DNA from: Qipengyuania citrea | GTDB lineage: Bacteria; Pseudomonadota; Alphaproteobacteria; Sphingomonadales; Sphingomonadaceae | Length of the DNA stretch: 64,000 bases | NCBI RefSeq assembly: GCF_024171405.1 | Contig: NZ_JALJZT010000002.1 | Location: 1,612,001 to 1,676,000, forward strand | Direction: 5' to 3' | Shown here: piece by piece, positions 55,222-63,937 of the stretch | Layout of the letters: each line of letters begins with the position of its first letter | Numbering within the stretch: the stretch's first letter is position 1 | Notes under the pieces: model-generated | What the model was told of the DNA's origin: nothing | The model's input: the letters and a program-made list of their open reading frames with translations, nothing else | Databases searched by the model: none | Translations under genes and position numbers: made by a program

Positions 55222-55514
55222 CCTTGAGCGCGGCGAAACGGCTTGCGCCCCTCTTGATACTGGCCGCCTTCGGCCTCGATCAATTGTCGAAAACCTGGGC
55301 GCATTCTTTCGTTGGTCCGGGTAACGTGATCGCAGTATTCCCGGGCTTCAATCTAGTCGCCATCACCAATAGCGGCGTGGCTTTCGGACTGGCTGGTGAA
55401 GCAGCACCGGCGATACTTATCGCGATCGGCGTTCTGCTTTCGGGCATGCTCGGGATTTGGCTAATCCGAACCCGATCCCCCATCCATGCGCTCGGCTTGA
55501 GCCTGGCGATTGGC
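55218..55514 (+). pseudogene. lspA: Truncated lipoprotein signal peptidase (lspA)
   Basis: About 98 codons of LspA: the start, FGLDQLSKTWA, ITNSGVAFGL and ALGLSLAIG. The homology stops at 55514 where the sequence continues into the opposite-strand NmrA-like fragment. Both catalytic Asp segments (NxxDR and the later D) are missing, so it is inactive. It overlaps the ALDH gene by 4 bp. In Cupriavidus an lspA gene belongs to lead resistance. Confidence 0.8.
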
Positions 55515-55644
55515 GCTCGTCTGGCCCGGGCACGGTGTGTTCGAAGGCGCGGATCGGTATGTCCCGCGCAAGGGCACGCCGCAATAGCTCGGTGCCGGTC
55601 TTCCCGCCTGCACCGAAGACAGCGATGGGCCTCGTATCGGTCAT
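55514..55644 (-). pseudogene. N-terminal fragment of an NmrA-like reductase
   Basis: From ATG 55644, RPIAVFGAGGKTGTELLRRA matches the intact protein at 5576-6280 (SPIAVFGAGGKAGTEVLHRA) and homology runs to PGPDER, then ends at the lspA junction. About 43 codons remain. It is the last gene of the right module. Confidence 0.8.
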
Positions 55645-55737
55645 CTGCTTGTTCCTGTTAAGACAGGTGTGGGCGACGAACGGAGGAGCTGCGGGCGCAC
55701 GGGGTAGCCAACGGCCCGCCCATGCGCCCTGCCAGTA

Positions 55738-56226
55738 TCAGGCTCCGCCTGCCGGACAGGTGGTATATCCCCAGAACCCGAACTCGTCCTTCATCCGGGG
55801 TCCGACGACGATCATCTCCTGCATTTGCAGACCCGCATCGCCTTCATCATCCAGCATGCGGGTCCTGATCCGAAGCTCGCCATTCGAATAGCTGCCGGTG
55901 CCATCGGCGGTGACGGGGATCAATTTGCCATTGATCTTGATCGCACCGCCCCCGTCGCCGTCATATACAAACGAGGGAAAGGCTACTTCGGTCAGACGAA
56001 ACTGGCAGGCCTGTCCTGCGCCCAGAGCAGCAAGGTCCGCGTCATTCATAGTCCCGGGAAGCATGAGGCCCGGGTCAACATTTGCCAGTGCACTGGCCGC
56101 GTCCTCGATCGGCGCGGCAGTGGCAGGCGGGTCGAGCTGGGCTTCGCGGTCGTTGCCCGGAGCGGTGTTCGAATTGCAGGCGGCGAGCGGCAGCGCGATG
56201 AGCGCCGTTAAAGCTATCTTGTTCAT
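55738..56226 (-). CDS. Conserved lipoprotein of unknown function (right copy)
   Basis: 162 residues, the same length as the left copy. Lipobox LPLAACNSN, domain QFRLTEVAFPSFVYDG, IKINGKLIPV, ending WGYTTCPAG. ATG 56226 overlaps the DUF305 stop by 4 bp. The few substitutions are conservative, so both copies are under selection. Confidence 0.82.
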   Translation of the reverse strand: MNKIALTALIALPLAACNSNTAPGNDREAQLDPPATAAPIEDAASALANVDPGLMLPGTMNDADLAALGAGQACQFRLTEVAFPSFVYDGDGGGAIKINGKLIPVTADGTGSYSNGELRIRTRMLDDEGDAGLQMQEMIVVGPRMKDEFGFWGYTTCPAGGA

Positions 56227-56750
56227 GGCTGCATCTCCTCGGGCAGGCGTTCTTCGGTCCGAGGACCGTTCTGCTCGATATCGTCTATGAGATATTTCAT
56301 CTCGGCGATCTCGCGGCGCTGGGCGACGATGATTGCCTTGGCGAGTTCGCGAACGCGCGGATCCTTGAGGCTGGCCCGTTCGCTGGTCATGATCGCGATC
56401 GAGTGGTGCGGGATCATCGCTGCCATATATTCGGTGTCGTCGACGGTGGTCTGGCTGCGTACCAGCCAAAGTGCGAGCGCGAACACAAAGGCGCCGACGC
56501 CCAGAATGATAAAATTCTTGGTCCGGTCCTTGTACATGCCCCACATGAAGAGGAGCATGACGACCATCATCATCGCGCCCATGACAAACATCATCCAGAA
56601 GCGCGTTTCACTCCAGAAGACATCGTCAATGGTGAAGGTGTTGGCATACATCAGGAAGAACATGATGACGGTCGAAGTCGATACCATGGCCATGAACCGC
56701 CAGTAGTTGCCGCCCCCTCCCTTGTCCGAGTGGGTCGTCTTTTCGGTCAT
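56223..56750 (-). CDS. DUF305 protein with N-terminal membrane domain (right copy)
   Basis: 175 residues, three helices then DUF305 domain with MAAMIPHHSIAIM. Nearly identical to the left copy in the DUF305 part. Overlaps the channel and lipoprotein genes by 4 bp each. Confidence 0.87.
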   Translation of the reverse strand: MTEKTTHSDKGGGGNYWRFMAMVSTSTVIMFFLMYANTFTIDDVFWSETRFWMMFVMGAMMMVVMLLFMWGMYKDRTKNFIILGVGAFVFALALWLVRSQTTVDDTEYMAAMIPHHSIAIMTSERASLKDPRVRELAKAIIVAQRREIAEMKYLIDDIEQNGPRTEERLPEEMQP

Positions 56751-57160
56751 GCTTCTTCTCCTTTGTGCATCATGGTCCAGAATAGCTGCGCCGAGCAGCT
56801 GATGAGAGCGAAGCCGGTGAGGGCCTCGACGCCGGCGAGAACCCGCAGGTGCTCGGTTGGGAAAATGTCCGCCAAACCAAGCGTCGTCACGTTGATCAGA
56901 GAAAAATAGAAATAGTCCATCGCGGTCATCGCGCCGGCCTGCCGGAAGCCGCCCAGACCCAGCTCCTCGCCGATCCAGAAGCCGGCGGCGAAGAACGCCG
57001 CTACGGTCAGATGCGAGAAAAGAACGAGCAGCGCGATGCCCAGCTTGTGCAGAAGGCTGCAGTTTTGCTCGAGCAGCGTATGGCCCGCATTCAGTATGAC
57101 GAGGTGCGAGCCCACCGATATCAGGAACAGCGAGGTCGCCAGGATTAAACCGAGGATCAT
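56747..57160 (-). CDS. Two-helix channel-like protein with altered filter (right copy)
   Basis: 137 residues, two membrane helices plus pore loop. The filter reads TTLGLADIFP (residues 92-101, bases about 56867-56884), where the left copy has TLGLGD: the second filter Gly is Ala. That Gly is near invariant in potassium channels, so ion choice may differ or conduction may be lost. ATG 57160 overlaps the MauE stop by 4 bp. Confidence 0.8.
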   Translation of the reverse strand: MILGLILATSLFLISVGSHLVILNAGHTLLEQNCSLLHKLGIALLVLFSHLTVAAFFAAGFWIGEELGLGGFRQAGAMTAMDYFYFSLINVTTLGLADIFPTEHLRVLAGVEALTGFALISCSAQLFWTMMHKGEEA

Positions 57161-57900
57161 GTAAAGACCTTGAGACCCATCCAGAGCCCCATCCCCATCA
57201 TGAACAGGTTCTCTGTCAGCGAGACGAAACCGAGCGGGACGTTGCTGCTACCTCCGACGCAAGCGCATTTGAGCTCACGCTTGTCGATGTAGACAGCCTT
57301 GAAGACGCTGACAGCGCCGACGGTGCCGATGAATAATGCCAGCGGGGCAGAAAGCCAGGTCAGTGCGCCCGCGGTCATGAGAATGCCGGCAGCGGCTTCG
57401 CCGAACGGATAGACGAAGCCATAGGGCACCCAGCGCCGTGCGAGTAGATCGTAGTTGAGGAACATGGTCGAGAAACTGCGCACGTCCTGAAGCTTCTGGA
57501 CGGCGAGCAAGGTCATCGAGAGGCTGACGAACCACTCCGCGGCCCGAACGGTGAAGAGGTCGTCAAAAAACGCCCAGCTCAGCCCGAGCGCGAGCAGCAG
57601 CGCGACCGCGAAAATCGCAATGACAGGCTGATAGCTGGTTTCGCCTTCCTCGGGCTGCGAGCGGCTTTTGCCGAAGAACTCGCGGACATCGTCATAGCCG
57701 CCAATGCGCTTGCCTTCCATAAAGGTCTGCGGCGTGGTCTCGACGTCGTGCTTGTCCTTGAACGCGTCGGTTTCCTCCCTGCTGGTCAGGTGATGATCGT
57801 CGACCTCGAAGCCTTGCCGCTTGAGAAGATCGACCGTTTTGATGCCATAGGGACAGACATGATCCTCCATCACCATCCGGTAAACACTCGCAGTTTTCAT
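57157..57900 (-). CDS. Glutaredoxin-MauE/DoxX fusion membrane protein
   Basis: 247 residues: N-terminal glutaredoxin-like domain (about 1-78) with a single-Cys CPYG motif (Cys 16), then a four-helix MauE/DoxX-like domain with periplasmic or membrane-edge KCACVGG near 214-220. MauE-type proteins pass electrons or thiols across the membrane. It may serve thiol repair of copper proteins (inference). The left module keeps only its last codons. Confidence 0.82.
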   Translation of the reverse strand: MKTASVYRMVMEDHVCPYGIKTVDLLKRQGFEVDDHHLTSREETDAFKDKHDVETTPQTFMEGKRIGGYDDVREFFGKSRSQPEEGETSYQPVIAIFAVALLLALGLSWAFFDDLFTVRAAEWFVSLSMTLLAVQKLQDVRSFSTMFLNYDLLARRWVPYGFVYPFGEAAAGILMTAGALTWLSAPLALFIGTVGAVSVFKAVYIDKRELKCACVGGSSNVPLGFVSLTENLFMMGMGLWMGLKVFT

Positions 57901-58195
57901 GCCTTTACAGCCCCTTGTTCACACGCACAGCCTGGGGCTGCTTGTTCAATTCCAATGTTCGTTTCGCGTTTTCGTTTCATCGTTCTTCGAAAGAGAAACG
58001 ATGTTTGTCGCAATCGCCGACATTCCTCCCGCGAATCTCTTTCTGCCGGTCGATCGCGCGGCCTGGTACGGACAAGATGGACAAACTTCCGGTATTCCGA
58101 TTGCAGCCGAAGGAATAAAGACGGGCGGGGCGGCGCGAAATTACGGCGCCGCCTCAAAAATATTTATCTGAGCTGCCAAACAGCCAATGTTGCGC
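57901..58195. other. Intergenic region, no gene seen
   Basis: 295 bases between the permease and the glutaredoxin-MauE gene. No supported gene. Comparison with the left module indicates this interval was deleted there along with most of the MauE gene. Confidence 0.5.
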
Positions 58196-59569
58196 TCAAG
58201 GACGGTCGTGATCGCCGCTTCCGCTCTCGACCTTGTTTTCAATAGAATCTGTGTTCGTCTCCCTGCGCTGGCCGGACAGAAATATCCATTCCGCCACGAA
58301 CACGGCCGCGATTCCGATCACCGCATAGGAAACCACGGCCGGATCGCTCTTGAGTTTGGCGGCCGTAAATGCGGCGAGCACAACGGCGTCGGCCGCCAGC
58401 GCGGTGAGCAGGACGGAAGCGCGGGCGCCGATCTCTTTGCGAAGACTGCGAAACACGCCCCAATGGACGAGCATGTCCATGACAAGGTAGAAGAAGGCGC
58501 CGAGCGAGGCGATGCGGGAAAGGTCGAACAGGACCGCCAGTGTGCCGGCTATGACGACCGTATAGACCAGCATGTGGCTACGGATGCCGCCCTTCATTCC
58601 GAAATGGCTGTGGGGGATCATCTTCATCTCGGTCAGCATTGTCAGCATCCGCGAGACGGCGAACACGCTCGCAATGACCCCCGACGTAGTCGCCGAGATG
58701 GCAATCGCTACGGTGAAATAGAACCCGAGATCTCCCAATGCGGGGCGCGCTGCCGCGGCCAGGGAATAGTCACGCGCCTGAACGATCTCGCCGATGCTGA
58801 GACTGGAGCCAACGGCCAAGGCGACGAGCAGATAAACCACGATGCACACGGCAATCGAGATCATGATTGTGCGACCGACATTCTTGTGCGGATCGACGAT
58901 TTCTCCGCCACTGTTGGTGATGGTTGTAAACCCCTTGAATGCAAGGATCGAGAAGGCCACCGAAGCGAGCAATGCTTCGCCGTTCGACAAGGAAGCAGGC
59001 TCGGTAAAGGCGCCTGCGAACAGTCCGCTGGCCCAGATCGCCGCAACTGCGAACACCGCTATCCCGCCAACCTTTATCGCCGACATAACGAGCGAAAACC
59101 CGCTTACCGATCTATTGCCCGCGGCGTTGACCAGATAGGCGAAAACGATGAGTCCCAGCGCCAAGCCCGATATCAGCAATGCGTTTTCTTCGAGCCCAAA
59201 CGGACGCAGCGCATAGGTCGCGAAGGTTCGCGCCACCAGGCTCTCATTGATAACCATCGACATGGCCATCAGCACTGATGCGGAGGCCGCGACGACACCC
59301 GGACCATAGGCCTTTTGCAGGATCATCGCGATGCCACCCGACGATGGCCAGGCATTCGACATCTTGATGTAGCTGTATGATGCGAGCGCGGTGATGAGCG
59401 CGCCTGCGACGAAGGAGAGGGGGAAGAGAGGGCCGGCAAGCTCCGCGATCTGACCGGTGAGCGCAAAAATGCCCGCACCGATCATGACGCCAGTCCCCAT
59501 GGCAACGCCGCCAAGCAGGGTGATGCTGCTCTTGTTCAGATTATCTTCGTGCGCCGAATGGTTATCCAT
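58196..59569 (-). CDS. APC superfamily amino acid permease (right copy)
   Basis: 457 residues, twelve-helix transporter, with GVMIGAGIFALTG in helix 1. ATG 59569 (MDNHSAHED) has AAAGGT upstream and aligns with the left copy; an 84-base longer frame adds no homology. Very similar to the protein at 2650-3999 in the membrane part. Confidence 0.87.
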   Translation of the reverse strand: MDNHSAHEDNLNKSSITLLGGVAMGTGVMIGAGIFALTGQIAELAGPLFPLSFVAGALITALASYSYIKMSNAWPSSGGIAMILQKAYGPGVVAASASVLMAMSMVINESLVARTFATYALRPFGLEENALLISGLALGLIVFAYLVNAAGNRSVSGFSLVMSAIKVGGIAVFAVAAIWASGLFAGAFTEPASLSNGEALLASVAFSILAFKGFTTITNSGGEIVDPHKNVGRTIMISIAVCIVVYLLVALAVGSSLSIGEIVQARDYSLAAAARPALGDLGFYFTVAIAISATTSGVIASVFAVSRMLTMLTEMKMIPHSHFGMKGGIRSHMLVYTVVIAGTLAVLFDLSRIASLGAFFYLVMDMLVHWGVFRSLRKEIGARASVLLTALAADAVVLAAFTAAKLKSDPAVVSYAVIGIAAVFVAEWIFLSGQRRETNTDSIENKVESGSGDHDRP

Positions 59570-59689
59570 GCGGTTTACCTTTCTATGGCTTGCGTCGCGC
59601 TGCCATCTTCCACAGGCGACCGGCCCTGCCGCAATGCGGAGGCATTGAGGCATGGATCAGGGATGGCGATTTGTTCGATTGTCGAATGT

Positions 59690-61900
59690 TCACAGCTTCG
59701 CACTACGAAGTCTGAGCGAGTTCAGGACTACCGATATGGAGGACGCACTCATCGCAAAGGCTGCGAACATTGGGCCAATCAGGATGCCGAAGAAAGGATA
59801 AAGAACACCGGCCGCGACGGGCACGCCCGAGGCGTTGTAAATCAGCGCAAAAAACAGATTTTGCCGAATATTGCGCATCGTAGCCCGGGCAAGCTTGCGG
59901 GCCCGGACGATCCCGTCGAGATTGCCTCTAACGAGCGTAATCCCCGCACTTTCGATCGCGACATCCGCGCCGGTTCCCATCGCAATGCCGACATCTGCCT
60001 GGGCAAGCGCCGGAGCGTCGTTAACCCCGTCGCCGGCCATGGCCACCTTGGCACCGCCTTCCTGCAATTCACGGATGAGCCGCGCCTTGTCCGCGGGAAG
60101 AACGCCTGCGCGAATGTCGTCGATACCAAGGCGGGCGGCAACCGCCTGCGCCGTCCGCTCATTGTCGCCGGTCGCCATAATGATCGTAAGGCCGAGCTTG
60201 TGCAGGTCCTTGATCGCCGCAGGAGTGGTTTCCTTGACCGGGTCGGCAACGCTGATGAGGCCAGCAATCTTGCCTGCCACGATCACGAACATGACGGTTT
60301 CGCCTTCGTCGCGGCGCGCATTGGCCTTTTCGCTGAGCGTGGCACCTTCCAAACCGAGGTCTGACAGGAGCGCAAGGTTACCCAGCGCGACGCGTTTACC
60401 GGAAACCGTGCCCATGACGCCTTTACCGGTTACGGCCTCGAACTCGCTGGCGGCTTCCATCGCGACGCCGCGTTCTTCGGCGCCGCGCACGATCGCTTCT
60501 GCGAGCGGGTGCTCCGACCCGCGCTCGAGCGACGCCGCCAGGCTCAACACCTCGATTTCATCGTGGCCCTCTTCGGGCATAACCGCGACGAGCCTTGGGC
60601 GCCCCTCGGTCAGCGTACCCGTCTTGTCGACGATCAGCGTATCGATTTTCTCGAAGCGCTCGAGCGCTTCGGCGTTCTTGATCAGAACGCCCGCCTGCGC
60701 CCCTCTTCCTGTCGCGGTCATGATCGACATCGGCGTCGCCAGGCCGAGAGCGCAGGGGCAGGCGATGATCAGTACCGCAACTGCAGCAATGAGGGCATAG
60801 GCAAGCGCTGGTGCGGGGCCCCAGATCGCCCAGGCGATGAAGGCGAGCACGGCTATGCCGATAACCGCGGGGACGAACATGCCGGCCACCTTGTCGGCGT
60901 ACTTCTGGATCGGCGCGCGCGAGCGCTGTGCGGCCGCAACCATTTCCACGATCTGCGCGAGCATGGTGTCTGATCCGACACGTTTCGCTTCGATCACCAG
61001 GCTGCCTGTTCCGTTGATCGTTGCCCCGGTCACGGCGTCGCCCTCGACCTTTTCGACAGGGACTGGTTCACCGGTGATCATGCTTTCGTCGATCGACGAG
61101 CGGCCTTTGAGCACTACACCGTCAACGGGCACCTTGTCGCCTGGGCGGACCCGCAATTGGTCGCCAACAGCCACGTGCTCAAGGGGGATTTCTTCTTCAG
61201 TGCCGTCTGCCCTGATGACGCGGGCGGTTTTGGCTGCAAGATCAAGGAGAGCGCGAATGGCCTTACCGGTGCCTTCACGCGCGCGCAGCTCCATGACTTG
61301 GCCGAGGAGCACAAGCGTAACGATAACGGCCGCGGCTTCGAAATAGACGCCGACATGTCCCTCTGGATCGCGAAAGCCATCCGGGAAGATGTCCGGTGCC
61401 AGGACGGCGACGACACTGAAAATCCATGCGGCGAGAACGCCCATGCCGATGAGCGAGAACATGTTGAGGTTCCAGGTGCGGAACGAATTCCAGCCCCGTT
61501 CGAGAAACGGCCATCCGCTCCACAACACGACCGGTGTACCGAGCACCAGTTCAATCCATAGGGTGGCCCGCTCGCCAAATATTTCGCGCACGCCCGGCCA
61601 GCCCACATAGGGGCCCATCGTGAGAACAAGCAGCGGCAAGGTGAGGATGGCGCCGACCCAGAAACGCCTTGTAAAGTCGACGAGCTCCGGGTTCGGTCCG
61701 TCATCGACCATGGCCGCGGATTCGAGTTCGAGACCCATGCCGCAGATCGGGCACGACCCCATCTTTGGCTGCCGGACCTGCGGGTGCATAGGGCAGGTAT
61801 AAACCGGTCCGTCATAACCAGCGGGAACGAGATCGTAGCGGCCATCATCGCCAGCAACGGCTTCGCCGTGGCCGCTATGGCTGCAATTAGAATGGTCCAT
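59690..61900 (-). CDS. copA: Copper-translocating P-type ATPase, second
   Basis: 736 residues: His/Cys-rich start ([10 protein letters not shown]), heavy-metal-binding [20 protein letters not shown], eight helices, CPC in [26 protein letters not shown] and GDGVNDAP. It lacks the YHS domain of the first ATPase. ATG 61900 is preferred because GGGAG lies 6 bases upstream; 61903 is possible. It is inserted between AlbA_2 and the permease, absent from the left module. Confidence 0.92.
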   Translation of the reverse strand: MDHSNCSHSGHGEAVAGDDGRYDLVPAGYDGPVYTCPMHPQVRQPKMGSCPICGMGLELESAAMVDDGPNPELVDFTRRFWVGAILTLPLLVLTMGPYVGWPGVREIFGERATLWIELVLGTPVVLWSGWPFLERGWNSFRTWNLNMFSLIGMGVLAAWIFSVVAVLAPDIFPDGFRDPEGHVGVYFEAAAVIVTLVLLGQVMELRAREGTGKAIRALLDLAAKTARVIRADGTEEEIPLEHVAVGDQLRVRPGDKVPVDGVVLKGRSSIDESMITGEPVPVEKVEGDAVTGATINGTGSLVIEAKRVGSDTMLAQIVEMVAAAQRSRAPIQKYADKVAGMFVPAVIGIAVLAFIAWAIWGPAPALAYALIAAVAVLIIACPCALGLATPMSIMTATGRGAQAGVLIKNAEALERFEKIDTLIVDKTGTLTEGRPRLVAVMPEEGHDEIEVLSLAASLERGSEHPLAEAIVRGAEERGVAMEAASEFEAVTGKGVMGTVSGKRVALGNLALLSDLGLEGATLSEKANARRDEGETVMFVIVAGKIAGLISVADPVKETTPAAIKDLHKLGLTIIMATGDNERTAQAVAARLGIDDIRAGVLPADKARLIRELQEGGAKVAMAGDGVNDAPALAQADVGIAMGTGADVAIESAGITLVRGNLDGIVRARKLARATMRNIRQNLFFALIYNASGVPVAAGVLYPFFGILIGPMFAAFAMSASSISVVLNSLRLRSAKL

Positions 61901-62049
61901 CATAGTCTCCCTGGATCTGGCCAAAGGTGTGCCAGTGTTCCGCCGACAAGGCCGAACCGAGCTGACAGGCGGCGTACCCCGCTGAAAGTGACAGCGTGAA
62001 ACGGGGAACGAGATCAACCCGACTTGCCGATTTATGGCAGAGGATCATC

Positions 62050-62934
62050 TCATGCCTGCCGTGCATATTCTTTTCCGCGCTGCGAAAGGTGAGTGTGCGC
62101 TTCGCGCGCATCCAATTCCCGTGTACTGTTGCCGGCGCGGAGCAAGAAGCGCGCCACTCCATTGTCGAGAAAATAGATCGGTTCGAGGCTCTTTTGTGCG
62201 ATCACGCGGCAAACAGTTCGGCCATCGAGATCGTGAAAGTAACAATGGATCAGGGCGCAGGCGTTACCGCCGAGTGCTGATCGTATCGCGTCCATCAGCA
62301 CGCGCTCGAACCCGTCCTTATTGGGGTGCTTGAGAGTCTTCAGATCGGCCTCGATTCCTACGATGCCCCCGCTATCGTCGACGCCGATGAGCAGCGTGCC
62401 GCCATCATTGTTGAGAAATCCGGCAATCGTTTTGAACACGACCTGTTGAAGGCTTCGATTTGCGCGCTGTTCACGCGTATCCCAACGCAGCGACGATTTG
62501 AATTCCAGCTGTGCGCCCTCGCCTCGGGCGATGAGCAGCGGCAGCTCTTCGGCCAATTGATGCTCCAGAGAGCGGATTATCTGGCGATCTGCCATGAGCC
62601 GCAGATGATAAAGACCAAACGTCAGGCCGATTGCGCCGCCGATCACCGCGAAAGCCAGGCTCATGGGCAGCATTTCGATTTCAAATGCCGCGCTCAGTCG
62701 ATCGACCGCCGAGCCCAACTGCTCAGCAAATGGCACGCTCGCCGCTGCTGCCCCTCCAGACCCATAAACGAGCGCGGTGAGCGGATGAAGGATTAAGATG
62801 CCCAGCACTGGCCCGATAACCGTATGCAGGAACAATTCCCTCTTTTTGCTGAAAGACGAACCGGAAAAGGGTAAGCTGTGCATTGTCATAGGCTTTGCGA
62901 CCTGTGCGGAATTCGCGGCAGCGGATAAATCCAC
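62050..62934 (-). CDS. Membrane-anchored AlbA_2 (Schlafen-type) domain protein (right copy)
   Basis: 294 residues: two membrane helices (about 34-56 and 84-104), then AlbA_2 domain with AQLEFKSSLRWD, KTIAGFLNNDGGTLLIGVDD. The start is GTG 62934, 12 bases after DUF5676; ATG 62889 is an alternative. The full first helix shows what the left copy lacks if translated from its ATG. A membrane-tethered Schlafen-type domain in a copper module is unexplained. Confidence 0.8.
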   Translation of the reverse strand: MDLSAAANSAQVAKPMTMHSLPFSGSSFSKKRELFLHTVIGPVLGILILHPLTALVYGSGGAAAASVPFAEQLGSAVDRLSAAFEIEMLPMSLAFAVIGGAIGLTFGLYHLRLMADRQIIRSLEHQLAEELPLLIARGEGAQLEFKSSLRWDTREQRANRSLQQVVFKTIAGFLNNDGGTLLIGVDDSGGIVGIEADLKTLKHPNKDGFERVLMDAIRSALGGNACALIHCYFHDLDGRTVCRVIAQKSLEPIYFLDNGVARFLLRAGNSTRELDAREAHTHLSQRGKEYARQA

Positions 62935-62946
62935 ATTGCCGGTTCT

Positions 62947-63219
62947 TCACCCGATCCTTTTTCTGAAATAGCGGACGAGCGGGACCCCTAGGATCGCGAT
63001 ATACCAGCCATAGAGAAAGCTGCCGATAGCCCCGGCGAAGAAGCCAGGCCATGTCAACCAATCGAAGCCTGGCAGCAAAGGCGCCCATGCTTCATGCATA
63101 TGGAAAGTATCGGGCGCGATCAGGCCAAAGGCCACGCAGAGCAGATAGGTAATCAGCAGTAAGACGCTGAAAGCCCAGCCCCAGGCAAGGATTGAACCTT
63201 TCGTCGTCGCATTGGTCAT
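62947..63219 (-). CDS. DUF5676 family small membrane protein (right copy)
   Basis: 90 residues, two helices, FHMHEAWAPLLPGF. It is the first gene of the right module, 16 bases from a CsoR-type operator, so likely copper-induced. Ends RYFRKRIG. Confidence 0.87.
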   Translation of the reverse strand: MTNATTKGSILAWGWAFSVLLLITYLLCVAFGLIAPDTFHMHEAWAPLLPGFDWLTWPGFFAGAIGSFLYGWYIAILGVPLVRYFRKRIG

Positions 63220-63234
63220 CTTTGTCTCCGTCGT

Positions 63235-63256
63235 ATACTATAGGGGGGTATAGTGT
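63235..63256. promoter_or_regulatory. CsoR-type operator
   Basis: ATACTATA, GGGGGG, TATAGTGT: nearly perfect arms around a G-tract, the typical form of CsoR/RcnR operators. It lies between the divergent DUF5676 and csoR genes and can control both. Confidence 0.75.
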
Positions 63257-63323
63257 ATTGCGAACTGCTTTGCAACTGTGTCAAAAGCAGTCAGGAATGA
63301 ACTCGGCGTCTGGAGAGAACGGC

Positions 63324-63608
63324 ATGAGCGATGATCAAAACCCCAAGTTTCGTGATGTCTTGACCCGAATGCGCAAGATCGAGGGGCAGGCGCGAGGAAT
63401 ATCGAGAATGATGGAAGAAGAGCGCTATTGCGTCGATATCCTGCAGCAGATCCTCGCGCTCGAAGCCGCCGCGCGCGCCGCCAGGACCAAAGTACTCGAC
63501 ATCCATACCAAGCACTGCATCGAACAGGCGCTCTCATCGAACAACAAGGCCGATCAATCGGAGAAGATCGCCGAACTTCTCACTCTCATCGAGCGCATGG
63601 CCCGTTAG
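63324..63608 (+). CDS. csoR: CsoR-like copper-sensing repressor
   Basis: 94 residues, all-helical CsoR/RcnR family. RYCVDILQQI and HTKHCIEQAL give the Cys-His-Cys set for Cu(I). ATG 63324 with GGAGAG upstream is preferred to ATG 63297. Copper binding releases it from the operator at 63235-63256, opening the right module. Confidence 0.9.
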   Translation: MSDDQNPKFRDVLTRMRKIEGQARGISRMMEEERYCVDILQQILALEAAARAARTKVLDIHTKHCIEQALSSNNKADQSEKIAELLTLIERMAR

Positions 63609-63610
63609 AC

Positions 63611-63644
63611 CGTCTGGAGCCGATTGAATTGTCGGCTCCAGACG
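63611..63644. terminator. Bidirectional terminator-like hairpin
   Basis: CGTCTGGAGCCGA and TCGGCTCCAGACG pair perfectly (13 bp) between the convergent csoR and Met/His-rich protein genes. No clear U-tract either way. Confidence 0.65.
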
Positions 63645-63655
63645 CCAAAGGCTGG

Positions 63656-63937
63656 TCAGTCGTGCTTGTGTTCGGTCTGCGGCTTTTCAGCCTCGGCGGC
63701 CTTTTTCTTGCCATGGCCGGACTGGCCATGGTCCATTTTCGAATGGTCCATCTTGGAATGGTCCATCATCTGGCATGACATTTTTCCGTCCTTGTCCTTC
63801 TTCATCATACCCTGCATTTTCTTGCCATCGTGCATCATCTCGCACATTTTGGGCTTTTCAGAAGGGGCCTCCTGAGCAAGGACCGGGCTTGCCGAGAAAG
63901 CAAGCGCGCCAGCGACGGTGAGGATCATTTTCATCAT
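63656..63937 (-). CDS. Met/His-rich small exported protein
   Basis: 93 residues with signal peptide (LTVAGALAFSASPVLAQ). The mature chain is Met, Lys and His rich: MCEMMHDGKKMQGMMKK, SKMDHSKMDHGQ. GGAG lies before ATG 63937/63934. It is probably a periplasmic copper binder. It ends convergent with csoR. Confidence 0.8.
   Translation of the reverse strand: MMKMILTVAGALAFSASPVLAQEAPSEKPKMCEMMHDGKKMQGMMKKDKDGKMSCQMMDHSKMDHSKMDHGQSGHGKKKAAEAEKPQTEHKHD

Larger units (their letters stand above)
55514..63219 (-). repeat. Right copy of the inverted duplicated gene module
   Basis: Order on the minus strand: DUF5676, AlbA_2, copper P-type ATPase, APC permease, glutaredoxin-MauE, ion channel, DUF305, lipoprotein, NmrA fragment. 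Apart from the ATPase, the MauE gene and the truncated end it matches 1314-6280. The two copies face each other across about 50 kb. Confidence 0.85.

Noticed and set aside
58187-59278. 363-codon plus-strand frame opposite the right APC permease
   Set aside because: Antisense shadow of a well supported transporter gene; typical for high-GC DNA.
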